DNA of 32,553 nt from assembly GCA_015067725.1 (NCBI GenBank), contig SVLX01000030.1:1-32553 (forward strand), given 5' to 3'. Of this stretch, positions 24,165 to 32,553 are shown piece after piece. Source of the stretch: Oscillospiraceae bacterium. Its GTDB lineage: Bacteria; Bacillota; Clostridia; Oscillospirales; Oscillospiraceae. Below the pieces are notes generated by a model, which did no database searches, was not told the origin of the DNA, and saw only the letters and a program-made list of their open reading frames with translations. A program made the position numbers and the translations under genes. Each line of letters starts with the position of its first letter. Position 1 is the stretch's first letter.

Positions 24165-24193
24165 ATTATACGATATTCCGGGAGAAATGTCAA
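24165..24193 (-). promoter_or_regulatory. Consensus promoter of the parE-parC-yitT-lipoprotein operon
   Basis: TTGACA (24193-24188) and TATAAT (24170-24165) with exactly 17-nt spacing on the minus strand; both hexamers match the sigma-A consensus fully. The leader is about 48 nt. Confidence 0.92.
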
Positions 24194-24278
24194 CAAAGGG
24201 CCACAGAAAATCGCCCCGGATGGTCAGTGGAGTTCGCCGGAAGCAGTGCCCGGCACCCCCTGTGATTTTTAAGCAGGC

Positions 24279-24310
24279 AAAAAGGATTCGGACCCCGTTT
24301 CCAGGGCCCG
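24279..24310 (-). terminator. Hairpin downstream of the SLH gene remnant
   Basis: CGGACCCC (24289-24296) and AGGGCCCG (24303-24310) pair over 8 bp with wobble pairs around a 6-nt loop; on the minus strand a TTTTT tract (24283-24279) follows after a short spacer. It is probably the surviving terminator of the truncated SLH gene. Confidence 0.5.
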
Positions 24311-24364
24311 AAAGAAGAAGATTTTGGGAGAAGGGAGAAATCATCCTCCTGCCGGCATATGTTT

Positions 24365-24505
24365 TCAGCAATTGATGTTTTCCCGATAGCGCACCAGAAT
24401 GGTGGCCACCTGTCCACGGGTAACGGCGGCATTTGGAGCAAAAACCTGGTCGCTGAGTCCGTTGACAATGCCCTGCTCTGCCCTCCATTGCACCCGGTAT
24501 AAAAT
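24365..24505 (-). pseudogene. Remnant of an SLH-domain protein gene (C-terminal end)
   Basis: Reading the minus strand from 24505 gives 46 codons that spell most of an S-layer homology domain: WRAEQGIVNGLSDQVFAPNA then AVTRGQVATILVRYRENINC and a stop at 24367-24365. EQGIVNG, FAPN and TRGQVATIL are hallmark SLH elements. An in-frame TAG (24508-24506) closes it upstream and there is no start or ribosome site, so this is the 3' end of a lost gene. A terminator-like hairpin follows. Upstream DNA (24510-24700) is AT-rich and unlike coding sequence here, so the gene body was probably deleted. Confidence 0.8.
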
Positions 24506-24796
24506 CTACCCTGCATTCAGTCGTCTAAATTATTTCTTTCAGCATCCCGCTTATTTATGAATAATTAACAATACTCGTTTTAATTACACCATAAATTATA
24601 GCCATTTTTACTATACAGAAACAGGAAATCTGATATTGCACAATCAGAAACTCTGTGATATAGTAAGCATATTCAGAAGTCATGTTGATGCTTTCACGTA
24701 ATATACCAACACCATTCATACCAACTGCCCTGCCGATATTCCCATGGACTGCACCATGTGAATATATCGTATCCCATATAGAAAGGACGAAATACC
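24506..24796. other. AT-rich gap holding the promoter and leader of the protease gene
   Basis: Composition drops sharply in GC over about 24520-24700 compared with both flanks. No gene is seen. It holds a plus-strand promoter and, at 24736-24765, a hairpin just before the protease ribosome site: ATATTC/GAATAT and CATGG/CCATG arms, one mismatch, loop ACTGCA. The AT-rich part may mark the junction where the SLH gene body was lost. Confidence 0.5.
24636..24664 (+). promoter_or_regulatory. Promoter of the giant S8 protease gene
   Basis: TTGCAC (24636-24641) and TATAGT (24659-24664) are 17 nt apart. The leader would be about 125 nt and includes the hairpin at 24736-24765. Confidence 0.65.
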
Positions 24797-27700
24797 ATGA
24801 AGAACCGCTTTACCCATCGCATTCTCCCCCTGTTTCTGGTTCTGACGCTGATTCTGGGTCTTGCTGTGCCTGTTGGTGCAGTGAATCCCAAAACCGGCAC
24901 AGAAACCACCCAATCCCTGGCCTTCAAGCCGGTGGAGGAGGAGATGTCCATGGCCACCATCGCTGAGCCCGTGGACATTGACGAACTCACCAAAGAAGAG
25001 CCCCTCTATGCCGATACGGACATGGTCCGTGTCTCCATCCTTCTGGAGCAGGCTTCCACACTGGATGCCGGTTACTCCACCTTGAACATCAGCACCAACC
25101 GGGAGGCTATGACCTACCGCCAGAAGCTGAAGGATGCGCAGGCACAGGTGACCGCCCGCATCGAGTCCGCTCTGGCACAAAAGCTGGATATCCGCTGGAA
25201 TCTGACGCTGGCCGCCAACCTGATTTCCGCCGATGTGCCCTATGGTCAGATGGAAGTCATCGCCGGTGTCCCCGGAGTCAAGGCCGTGGAGCTGGAGGCC
25301 CGGTTTGAGCCTGCCGTCCTTAAGGACATTGAGGCAGAGCCCATGCTGAATTCCTCCGCGCCCATGACCGGCTCCGACCTGGCCTGGGCCGCCGGCTATA
25401 CCGGCGCAGGTACCCGTATCGCTGTGATTGATACCGGCATTGACTCCGACCATCAGTCCTTTGACGCAGATGCTTACCTCTATTCTCTGGAGCAGAATGC
25501 CAAGGCCGCGGGCATGGACGTCGATGCCTATGTGGAAAGCCTGAATCTGCTGGACGCCAAGGAAATCGAATCGGTCATGGGTCTGCTGAATGCGGAAATC
25601 ACGCCGGAGCAGTCTTATGTCAATGCCAAGATTCCCTATGCTTACAACTATATTGATACCGACTATGACATCACCCACGACAACGATTCCCAGGGTTCCC
25701 ACGGCTCCCATGTTCAGGGTATCGCCGCCGCCAATACCTACATCCCCGAAGGTAATGGCTATGTCCGGGCTCTGGATGCCGTGGATGTGCAGGGTGTTGC
25801 CCCCGATGCCCAGCTCATCACCATGAAGGTCTTCGGCAAGGGTGGCGGTGCTTATGCTTCCGACTACATGGCCGCCATTGAAGATGCTCTGGTTTTGGGC
25901 TGTGACGCGGTCAACCTGTCTCTGGGTTCTGCCTCTCCCGGCTTCTCCACTTCCACCTTTGAGGAAGTCATGGACAAGCTCACCAAGAGCGACACTGTGG
26001 TCGCCATCTCTGCCGGCAACTCCGGTGCGTGGAACGACAACTCCCAGACCGGCGTCCCCTACCTCTATGCCGATGACGTCAGCATGAACACCGGCGGCTC
26101 TCCCGGCTCTTATACCAACTCTCTGGCTGTGGCCTCCGCCGACAACAACGGCAAGCATGGTGACTATATCCAGGTTGGCGACACCATGATTTTCTATAAC
26201 CAGAGTGCATACAGCAACGCCCCCATCAAGACCATTGCCGGCGACTATGACTATATCTTCATCGATGGTCTGGGCAGTCTCGAAGATTGGGCGGCCGTGG
26301 GCAGCGAGCTGGAGGGCAAGGTTGCCGTCTGCTCCAGAGGCTCTTTGTCCTTCTCCGAGAAGGCCAATAATGCCGTCTCCTGTGGTGCGGTTGCCGTCAT
26401 CATCTACAACAACCAGTCCGGCACCATCAACATGGACCTGACCGACTACACCTATACCAAGCCCGTAATCTCCATCACCCAGGACGATGGCGCCGCCATG
26501 AAGCGGGAAGCCACCGAAATCACCGACCGGGAAGGCAACCCCATCTATTATGTGGGCAAGCTGACCATTGCCGAGAAGATCGGCTTTGAAGACACCTCCA
26601 CCGGTTATATCAACATGAGCAGTTTCTCCTCCTGGGGTGTGCCCGGCAGTCTGATTCTGAAGCCGGAAATCACCGCCCCCGGCGGCAACATCTACTCCAT
26701 CAATGGTGTTGACCCCAGCGGCAAGGCTTATGAGAACAACTCCGGTACTTCCATGGCCGCACCTCAGGTTGCCGGCATGGCCGCTCTGGTGGCCCAGTAC
26801 ATCCGGGAAAACGATCTGGAAGCACGCACCGGCATGAGCAACCGTCAGCTCACCAACAGCCTGCTGATGTCCACCGCCACACCCGAAATCGAGGAAGCCA
26901 GCGGCTACTACTGGTCTGTCCTGAAGCAGGGCGCCGGTCTGGCCCAGGTCAACAATGCCGTCAACGCAGGCGCATACATCCGGATGCACGAAGATGCCAC
27001 TGCCTCCTGGGAAGACGGCAAGGTCAAGGTTGAGCTGGGCGATGACCCCGACCGCACCGGTCATTACAGCTTCGGCTTCTCCGTCCATAACTTCAGCGAG
27101 GAAGACAAGAGCTATGCCCTGCGCAGCGACTTCTTCACCCAGGCAACCTTCCAGTATGGCGAATACACCTATCTGGACACCTGGACCACCCCCATTGCCG
27201 CCGATGTGGTCTATACCGTAAACGGCGAAATCTACCGCCCCACCGGTACTGTCCTGTGCGATTTGGACGGTGACGGCGACACCGATGCCGACGATGCCCA
27301 GCTCATTCTGGAATACTGCATCGACAACATCGACTCCGTTGACCCCGCCGCCGATGTCAGTGGCGATGGCGTTATCTCCACCTATGATGCCCACATGATT
27401 CTCAACAATCTGGAAACCCAGGCCTTCACCCTGGCAGAAGGGGAGAGTGCCGAGGTTCAGGTCACCCTCACCTTCTCCGAAGAACTCAAGGCATGGCTGG
27501 ATGAGACTTATGTCAATGGCGCATATATCGAAGGCTATGTGTTCTGCGAGCCCGTTGCCACGGAAGATGGTGACATGGGCGTGACCCACTCCATCCCCGT
27601 CATGGGCTTCTATGGCAGTTGGACCGATCCTTCCATGTTCGATAAGGCCACCTACTGGGACTACCAGTATGGCGAAACCATCCCCAACTACACCGCCAAT

Positions 27701-30700
27701 CCCCTCGCCCACACCATGTATGTGGCACTGAAGGGCGATTCCGCCGCCCCCATTAAAGAACCCAACCCCTATATGCTGGAAGATGACTTCCCTGGCGAGC
27801 GTCTGGCCATCAGCCGTACCAGCTCCATTGCCCTGTACCAGTGGAACATGATTCGTTCCGCCGCCGGCATTGCCGTGGTCAATCTGGACGAAAACCGGCA
27901 GGTGCGCAACCTCATCACCTGGGGTCAGCAGTTCACCGGTGCTTTCTACTATCCCGCCGCAGGCGCATGGCAGTCCACCCAATCCGCCATGGCGCTGTTC
28001 CAGAAGATTGGCGCACTGGGTCTGAAGGAAGGCGAAATGCTGAACTGGACCGTGGTGGCCATCCCTGAGTATTATCTGCCCAATGCCGCCGCCACCCAGG
28101 AGGAGATCATTGATGTGATCAATTCCGGTGTCCTCCATGATGGCGCATTCCTGTCCTTCCCCATGGTCATTGACGACACGGCCCCGAGTATCGTGAACGT
28201 GGAGAAGAACCTGCTCACCGGTGACCTGATTGTCACTGCGCAGGACAGAAACTACATCGCCGCTCTGCAGGTCATGAACACCGACGGCACCAAGGTCTAT
28301 GCCACCGCCCTGCCCGAAGCCACCGAAGCCGGTCAGGTCACCACCACCGTCCTGCCCGTGGGCGATGCCGGTATCGGAGAAACCTGCATCATTGCACTGG
28401 GCGACTATGCCGGTAACGAATCCTTCATCGAAGTGGAATACGGCGGCGAGCCGGAGAGCCACGCCGGTGAAATGTACCTGTTCACCAGCCACACCAACCG
28501 GGGCAGCGCAGGCTGGGCCAAGGTTGACCCCGATACCGTCTATTACACCTCCGCAACCAGCCACGGCGGCATGACCAACGTTGCCGGTATGGAGCTGAAG
28601 CTGCTGGCCGCTGAATATGTGGGTGGCTATGTCTTCGCCGCCGCCGATGATGGCAAGTTCTATGTGACCAAGCACGGCCAGTGGGACAGCTATGAGGAAA
28701 TCGCCACCTATAAGGGCACTTCCTCCAGCGTCTATGACATGGCGTATAACCCCATTGACCAGCGGATTTATGTCACCGATGCCCTGGGCAGTGGTCAGAC
28801 CAAGCTCTATGCCCTGAATCCCTACACCGGTGAATACAGCTTCTGTGCCAACATCACCCTGACCCACTCTGCCGGTGGTCCTCCCATGTACAAGGCAGCC
28901 AAGGCCCTGACCATCAGCCCCGACGGCACATTCTATACCGTCAACTGGGGCGGCGGCAACAATGTCTTCCTGTACAGCTTCACCCACGATGACATTGCCG
29001 ATGGCAAGGTTGGCACACTCTCCCCCATCTCCAAGGCTCTGGGTGTTATTACCTATGGTCGTCCCACCATGGCCTGGAACGAGACCGATGGCATGATTTA
29101 TCTGGCCGGTGGTCAGAGTTCTGCCAACAGCTCCAACAAGCTGTGGAGAATCAACCCCGCTGATGGCACGATCTCCCTGACCAACACCGATACCGAAACC
29201 TATGGCTCCGGCGCCGGTATGCTGTATGTTGAGCCCGTGGGTCTGTACATCCTGCCTGAAAAGGAGCAGTCCATCCAGACCACCGACACCGCAACCTCCA
29301 TCGTCCTGAATACCGAAGCCATTACCCTCTTTGAGCACTCCACCTGGACCATGAGCGCAACCGTTGGTCCCTGGAATGTGGCTGACACCGCCGTCACCTG
29401 GACATCCTCCGACGATACAGTCGTCACCGTGGACGAAAACGGTGTGATTACCGGTATGCAGGCAGGCACCGCCACCGTCACCGCCACCACCAATGCCAAG
29501 CCCGGTCTTACCGCCACCTGCGAGGTCACGGTAACGGAACTGCCCGAGATTTCCTTCTCCGCTCTGGTCACCGACAACGACGGAAACAGCCAGTGGGCTG
29601 ACTTTACCACCCGGGACATCACCGCCTACACCACCTTTGCCGACAGCAACTTCTACATGGGCGGCAGTTTGATGGGCGATCAGCTTTATGTCCAGCATAA
29701 CAACTCCTTCGTGGCTGTGGATGCCGACAGTCTGGAAATCACCACCGACTATGGCTTCCTGCACACCAACTGGAGCTGGAGCGATGCCGCCCCCAACCCC
29801 GTCAATGCCGACGGTTACTTCGGCGGTCTGGCCGGTCTGTGCTACAATGGCTGTTACTTCATCGTCATTGCTCCCGAAACCGGCAATATCGAATACTGGA
29901 ACCTCTATGACATCTTCGGAGACGACCCCATGGCTCTGCTGGCGTTCAAGGAAACCGGTACGATTCCGGATGCCACCGGTGCCGAATGTGCCGCCAACAT
30001 CTATTATATGATGACCGACTCCGGCAATCTGTGGGAGCTGGCCCTCTACACCCCCGATAATGGCAAGACCTTCGCCATTGGCCTGGGTCTCGTGGGCGCA
30101 ACCGGCATTGACCTCTATAATACCTCTCAGTTCACCGGCGCATATGGCACCATGATTTATGACCAGGAAACCGGCTGTCTGGTGGTCTCCACCTCCCCCG
30201 AATTTGGCGTCACCAGCCTGTATGTGGTGGATGCCGCCACCGGTGTCACCGCATCTCTGGGTGAGCTGTCCGCCGATGTGGATTCCGTCACCGTCATGTA
30301 TCAGTACGCCAAGGCCACCGAACTGGAACTGCGCATCAATACCACCGAAGCCAACATCTATGAAGGCGACACCGCCCAGCTTCAGGTCAAGGTCCGTCCC
30401 GCCAAGTACAAAGGCGGCGTCACCTGGACCAGTAGCGACAGCTCCGTTGCCACCGTTGACGAAAATGGTCTGGTCACCGCCATCGCTGAAGGTACGGCTG
30501 TCATCACCGCCACCAGCGAAGATGTGAACGACTCCGGCGAGCACGTCACTGCCACCTGCACCGTCAATGTTGAGGGTCTTGTGCCCGTCAATGCCGTAGT
30601 CAGTGCCCAGATTGAGACTGCTGACGGTGTCTACTGGGCAGACATCGACCTCAATACCCTGAGCACCTCCATCCTTGCCCCCGCCGGTCACAAGTTCACC

Positions 30701-32553
30701 GGTGCAGGCTATGCCGCAGGTATGATTTGGGGTAACGCAGGCGACTTTGAAAACGGCGGCTATGACTATCAGGTCGACCCCGCCAACAACTATGAAGAAA
30801 CCATGGGCAAATATAAGCAGACCGCACAGGAGATGTTCTATGACGTGACCGGCTCTCCCGTTGCCACCTACACCTACAACGGCGCTACCCATGAAGCCTT
30901 CGGCTATCCCGTCTCCATCTCCTCCAAGACCTTCTATATCCACTCCAGCATTATCGATGGCAATGCCACCGGCTGGACCACCAACGCTTCCCATCCCGGT
31001 CTGGCGGCCATTGCCTTCTATGACTATGAGTTGCTCAACGGCAGTTACTACAAGAATGTCCCCTACTACCGCTTCCTGGCGCTGGATGTAAAGGGTACAC
31101 TCCATGCCTTCGACATCATGGCCACACCTTACTCCGGTCCCTGGGCAGGTGCATTCAACTCCGAGTATGACCACACCCCCGCCATTGTGGGCAACATCGG
31201 CATGAAATTCGCCAGCGCGACTGACCTGAGCATGACCGTTGTCCGTGATGTGGAGAAGGGCATCAACGGTCTGGTCATTGCCGACTCCAGCAAGGGCCGC
31301 ACCTCCGTCTACTTCGTGGATATGGATGCCGAGGCCCTGAAGGCGGTCAAGATTGGCGATATTGGCAGCGTATTGGATGTGGCCGGTCTGTACAGCGACT
31401 TTGACAAGATTGAGAAGATCGAAGACGTTCCCCACCCCGAAAAGGGTATGCTGGAATCCGCAGGCGACTCCGTCAGTACCAGCGGCAGCTCCACCATGGG
31501 CAGCGGTCTGATGCACGAACCCGCAGCCTTCGTGGTGAACGGTCAGTCCACCGATACGCCCGAGGTCTTCACCAAGTCCACCGAAAGCGTCACCATTGCA
31601 GACGGTGAGGCAGAAGTGACCATCACCGCCGGCGGCGAAACCAACGGCATCCTGAAGATTACCTATGACACCACCGTTCTGGACTTCACCGGCATGACCT
31701 CTCCTCTGGCCAACAATGCCTACCGGGTCAATGCCGACGCCGGCATCATCTACTTCGACTATGCCACGGCCTGGGCGCTGACTGAGGGCACGGCTCTGGC
31801 TACCCTGAAGTTCACCTTCGACACCGGCTGTATGAATACCAACGTGAAGGTTGCCACCATCCAGCGAAATGAAGCCAACACCGTCACCGGTGAAAGCGAG
31901 ACCATCAATCTGGTCTATGCTGACGGCGGTCACACCTGGAGTGTCATCGACTATCTGGCCCCCACCTGCTCCACCGACGGTTATGAGACGCAGCTCTGCA
32001 CCGTCTGCGGCGAGACCCAGACCATCATCCTCGAAGCCAACAGCGACAACTGCCCCTGCAAGCGCTTCACCGATTTGGACAACACCCAGTGGTATCACGA
32101 GGGCATTGACTTCGTGCTGGAGAACGGTCTGATGAACGGTATGTCCGAAACCCAGTACGCGCCCAACGGCACCCTGACCCGGGCGCAGGTGGTTACCGTC
32201 CTGTATCGTCTGGCCGGTGAACCCGGTGTTGACGGTCTCAACAACCCCTTCACCGACGTTGCCGAGGATCAGTGGTACACCGATGCCATCGTCTGGGCGG
32301 CCGGCGAAGGCGTGGTTAAGGGCATGACGGATACCCTGTTCGCCCCCAGCGAGCCCATCACCAGAGAGCAGCTTGTGACCATCATGTTCCGCTACTCCGG
32401 CGAGAGCGCCGTGGAAGAAGACTTCCTGGCTGACTATGCCGATGCGGCCAAGGTCAGTGCTTACGCCGTCGATGCCATGAACTGGGCCATTGCCAATGGC
32501 ATTATTGAGGGCGTCAGCGAAACCCAGCTCTCCCCCAAGACCACCTCTACCCG
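24797..32553 (+). CDS. Giant surface S8 (subtilisin-like) protease with SLH anchor, 3'-truncated by window
   Basis: At least 2585 residues, open at the window end. Signal peptide 1-28. Subtilase domain with Asp212 (AVIDTGIDSDH), His302 (SHGSHVQGIAA), a PA-type insertion (about 440-530) and Ser652 (NNSGTSMAAPQVAG), as in lactocepin/C5a-peptidase relatives. A type I dockerin-like module (about 818-877) has two calcium loops, DLDGDGDTDADDAQ and DVSGDGVISTYDAH. Beta-propeller-like stretches follow (about 1225-1490, 1595-1835). Two Big_2 domains lie at about 1502-1582 and 1841-1928, a cohesin-like module at about 2254-2372, a CTVCGETQT Cys motif near 2400, and two complete SLH domains plus a third that is cut. 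SLH domains bind pyruvylated wall polymers, so it should sit on the cell surface and digest external proteins. Start: AAAGGA upstream of ATG. Confidence 0.95.
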   Translation, partial: MKNRFTHRILPLFLVLTLILGLAVPVGAVNPKTGTETTQSLAFKPVEEEMSMATIAEPVDIDELTKEEPLYADTDMVRVSILLEQASTLDAGYSTLNISTNREAMTYRQKLKDAQAQVTARIESALAQKLDIRWNLTLAANLISADVPYGQMEVIAGVPGVKAVELEARFEPAVLKDIEAEPMLNSSAPMTGSDLAWAAGYTGAGTRIAVIDTGIDSDHQSFDADAYLYSLEQNAKAAGMDVDAYVESLNLLDAKEIESVMGLLNAEITPEQSYVNAKIPYAYNYIDTDYDITHDNDSQGSHGSHVQGIAAANTYIPEGNGYVRALDAVDVQGVAPDAQLITMKVFGKGGGAYASDYMAAIEDALVLGCDAVNLSLGSASPGFSTSTFEEVMDKLTKSDTVVAISAGNSGAWNDNSQTGVPYLYADDVSMNTGGSPGSYTNSLAVASADNNGKHGDYIQVGDTMIFYNQSAYSNAPIKTIAGDYDYIFIDGLGSLEDWAAVGSELEGKVAVCSRGSLSFSEKANNAVSCGAVAVIIYNNQSGTINMDLTDYTYTKPVISITQDDGAAMKREATEITDREGNPIYYVGKLTIAEKIGFEDTSTGYINMSSFSSWGVPGSLILKPEITAPGGNIYSINGVDPSGKAYENNSGTSMAAPQVAGMAALVAQYIRENDLEARTGMSNRQLTNSLLMSTATPEIEEASGYYWSVLKQGAGLAQVNNAVNAGAYIRMHEDATASWEDGKVKVELGDDPDRTGHYSFGFSVHNFSEEDKSYALRSDFFTQATFQYGEYTYLDTWTTPIAADVVYTVNGEIYRPTGTVLCDLDGDGDTDADDAQLILEYCIDNIDSVDPAADVSGDGVISTYDAHMILNNLETQAFTLAEGESAEVQVTLTFSEELKAWLDETYVNGAYIEGYVFCEPVATEDGDMGVTHSIPVMGFYGSWTDPSMFDKATYWDYQYGETIPNYTANPLAHTMYVALKGDSAAPIKEPNPYMLEDDFPGERLAISRTSSIALYQWNMIRSAAGIAVVNLDENRQVRNLITWGQQFTGAFYYPAAGAWQSTQSAMALFQKIGALGLKEGEMLNWTVVAIPEYYLPNAAATQEEIIDVINSGVLHDGAFLSFPMVIDDTAPSIVNVEKNLLTGDLIVTAQDRNYIAALQVMNTDGTKVYATALPEATEAGQVTTTVLPVGDAGIGETCIIALGDYAGNESFIEVEYGGEPESHAGEMYLFTSHTNRGSAGWAKVDPDTVYYTSATSHGGMTNVAGMELKLLAAEYVGGYVFAAADDGKFYVTKHGQWDSYEEIATYKGTSSSVYDMAYNPIDQRIYVTDALGSGQTKLYALNPYTGEYSFCANITLTHSAGGPPMYKAAKALTISPDGTFYTVNWGGGNNVFLYSFTHDDIADGKVGTLSPISKALGVITYGRPTMAWNETDGMIYLAGGQSSANSSNKLWRINPADGTISLTNTDTETYGSGAGMLYVEPVGLYILPEKEQSIQTTDTATSIVLNTEAITLFEHSTWTMSATVGPWNVADTAVTWTSSDDTVVTVDENGVITGMQAGTATVTATTNAKPGLTATCEVTVTELPEISFSALVTDNDGNSQWADFTTRDITAYTTFADSNFYMGGSLMGDQLYVQHNNSFVAVDADSLEITTDYGFLHTNWSWSDAAPNPVNADGYFGGLAGLCYNGCYFIVIAPETGNIEYWNLYDIFGDDPMALLAFKETGTIPDATGAECAANIYYMMTDSGNLWELALYTPDNGKTFAIGLGLVGATGIDLYNTSQFTGAYGTMIYDQETGCLVVSTSPEFGVTSLYVVDAATGVTASLGELSADVDSVTVMYQYAKATELELRINTTEANIYEGDTAQLQVKVRPAKYKGGVTWTSSDSSVATVDENGLVTAIAEGTAVITATSEDVNDSGEHVTATCTVNVEGLVPVNAVVSAQIETADGVYWADIDLNTLSTSILAPAGHKFTGAGYAAGMIWGNAGDFENGGYDYQVDPANNYEETMGKYKQTAQEMFYDVTGSPVATYTYNGATHEAFGYPVSISSKTFYIHSSIIDGNATGWTTNASHPGLAAIAFYDYELLNGSYYKNVPYYRFLALDVKGTLHAFDIMATPYSGPWAGAFNSEYDHTPAIVGNIGMKFASATDLSMTVVRDVEKGINGLVIADSSKGRTSVYFVDMDAEALKAVKIGDIGSVLDVAGLYSDFDKIEKIEDVPHPEKGMLESAGDSVSTSGSSTMGSGLMHEPAAFVVNGQSTDTPEVFTKSTESVTIADGEAEVTITAGGETNGILKITYDTTVLDFTGMTSPLANNAYRVNADAGIIYFDYATAWALTEGTALATLKFTFDTGCMNTNVKVATIQRNEANTVTGESETINLVYADGGHTWSVIDYLAPTCSTDGYETQLCTVCGETQTIILEANSDNCPCKRFTDLDNTQWYHEGIDFVLENGLMNGMSETQYAPNGTLTRAQVVTVLYRLAGEPGVDGLNNPFTDVAEDQWYTDAIVWAAGEGVVKGMTDTLFAPSEPITREQLVTIMFRYSGESAVEEDFLADYADAAKVSAYAVDAMNWAIANGIIEGVSETQLSPKTTST

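Noticed and set aside
24716..32098. A 2460-codon open frame on the minus strand opposite the S8 protease gene
   Set aside because: Its predicted protein is Gly/Val/Ile/His-rich without any recognisable domain and has no ribosome site. The plus strand encodes a clear multi-domain protein, and the frame exists only because the sense gene avoids TTA, CTA and TCA.

Overview
This 32.5 kb window reads as chromosome from a spore-forming, moderately GC-rich member of the Clostridia, most likely Oscillospirales (Ruminococcaceae/Oscillospiraceae type). The pointers are spoIVA, a thrS gene under T-box control, a second type II topoisomerase pair annotated in such genomes, S-layer homology (SLH) domains, strong AGGAGG ribosome sites and a preference for C/G-ending codons. 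All calls come from reading the sequence; no database search was possible.

Layout. 1-285: unassigned non-coding DNA and a terminator. 286-1210: a divergent pair, a small XRE-family regulator (minus) and a SLOG-like nucleotide-binding protein (plus), sharing a promoter region with a 13-bp perfect inverted repeat. 1295-5548 (minus): a galactose/methyl-galactoside ABC importer operon mglB-mglA-mglC, with a translationally coupled single-pass membrane protein carrying one InlB-type repeat as last gene; a perfect match to the CcpA cre consensus lies upstream. 5847-7976 (minus): thrS without a TGS domain, behind a Thr T-box leader. 8161-12463 (plus): yabE-like cell-wall protein, rsmA/ksgA, two HAD phosphatases and plsY. 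12575-14050 (plus): spoIVA. 14111-15670 (minus): uracil/xanthine permease with an attenuator in its leader. 15777-16462: a doubtful small ORF and secG. 16493-17685: prfB with its own promoter. 17712-24193 (minus): a parE-parC-yitT-lipoprotein operon driven by a consensus promoter. 24365-24505: a remnant of an SLH-domain gene. 24797-end (plus): a giant secreted S8 protease with dockerin-like, beta-propeller-like, Big_2, cohesin-like and SLH domains, cut off by the window edge.

How the parts fit. Most genes are core functions: translation (thrS, prfB, rsmA), secretion (secG), lipid synthesis (plsY), sporulation (spoIVA), DNA topology (parE/parC), sugar and nucleobase uptake. Sigma-A type promoters with 16-17 nt spacing and intrinsic terminators define nearly every transcription unit.

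The observations most worth checking are: prfB lacks the classical +1 frameshift site but is preceded, in the same frame, by an eight-codon reading frame ending in UGA; the XRE/SLOG pair with its operator; an InlB-repeat membrane protein coupled to the Mgl transporter; a transglutaminase-like lipoprotein without its catalytic Cys and His; an attenuator in the uracil permease leader; and the very large surface protease next to an SLH gene remnant. I did not find a CRISPR array, transposase, integrase, tRNA or rRNA gene. No single locus can be declared a new system from sequence alone.
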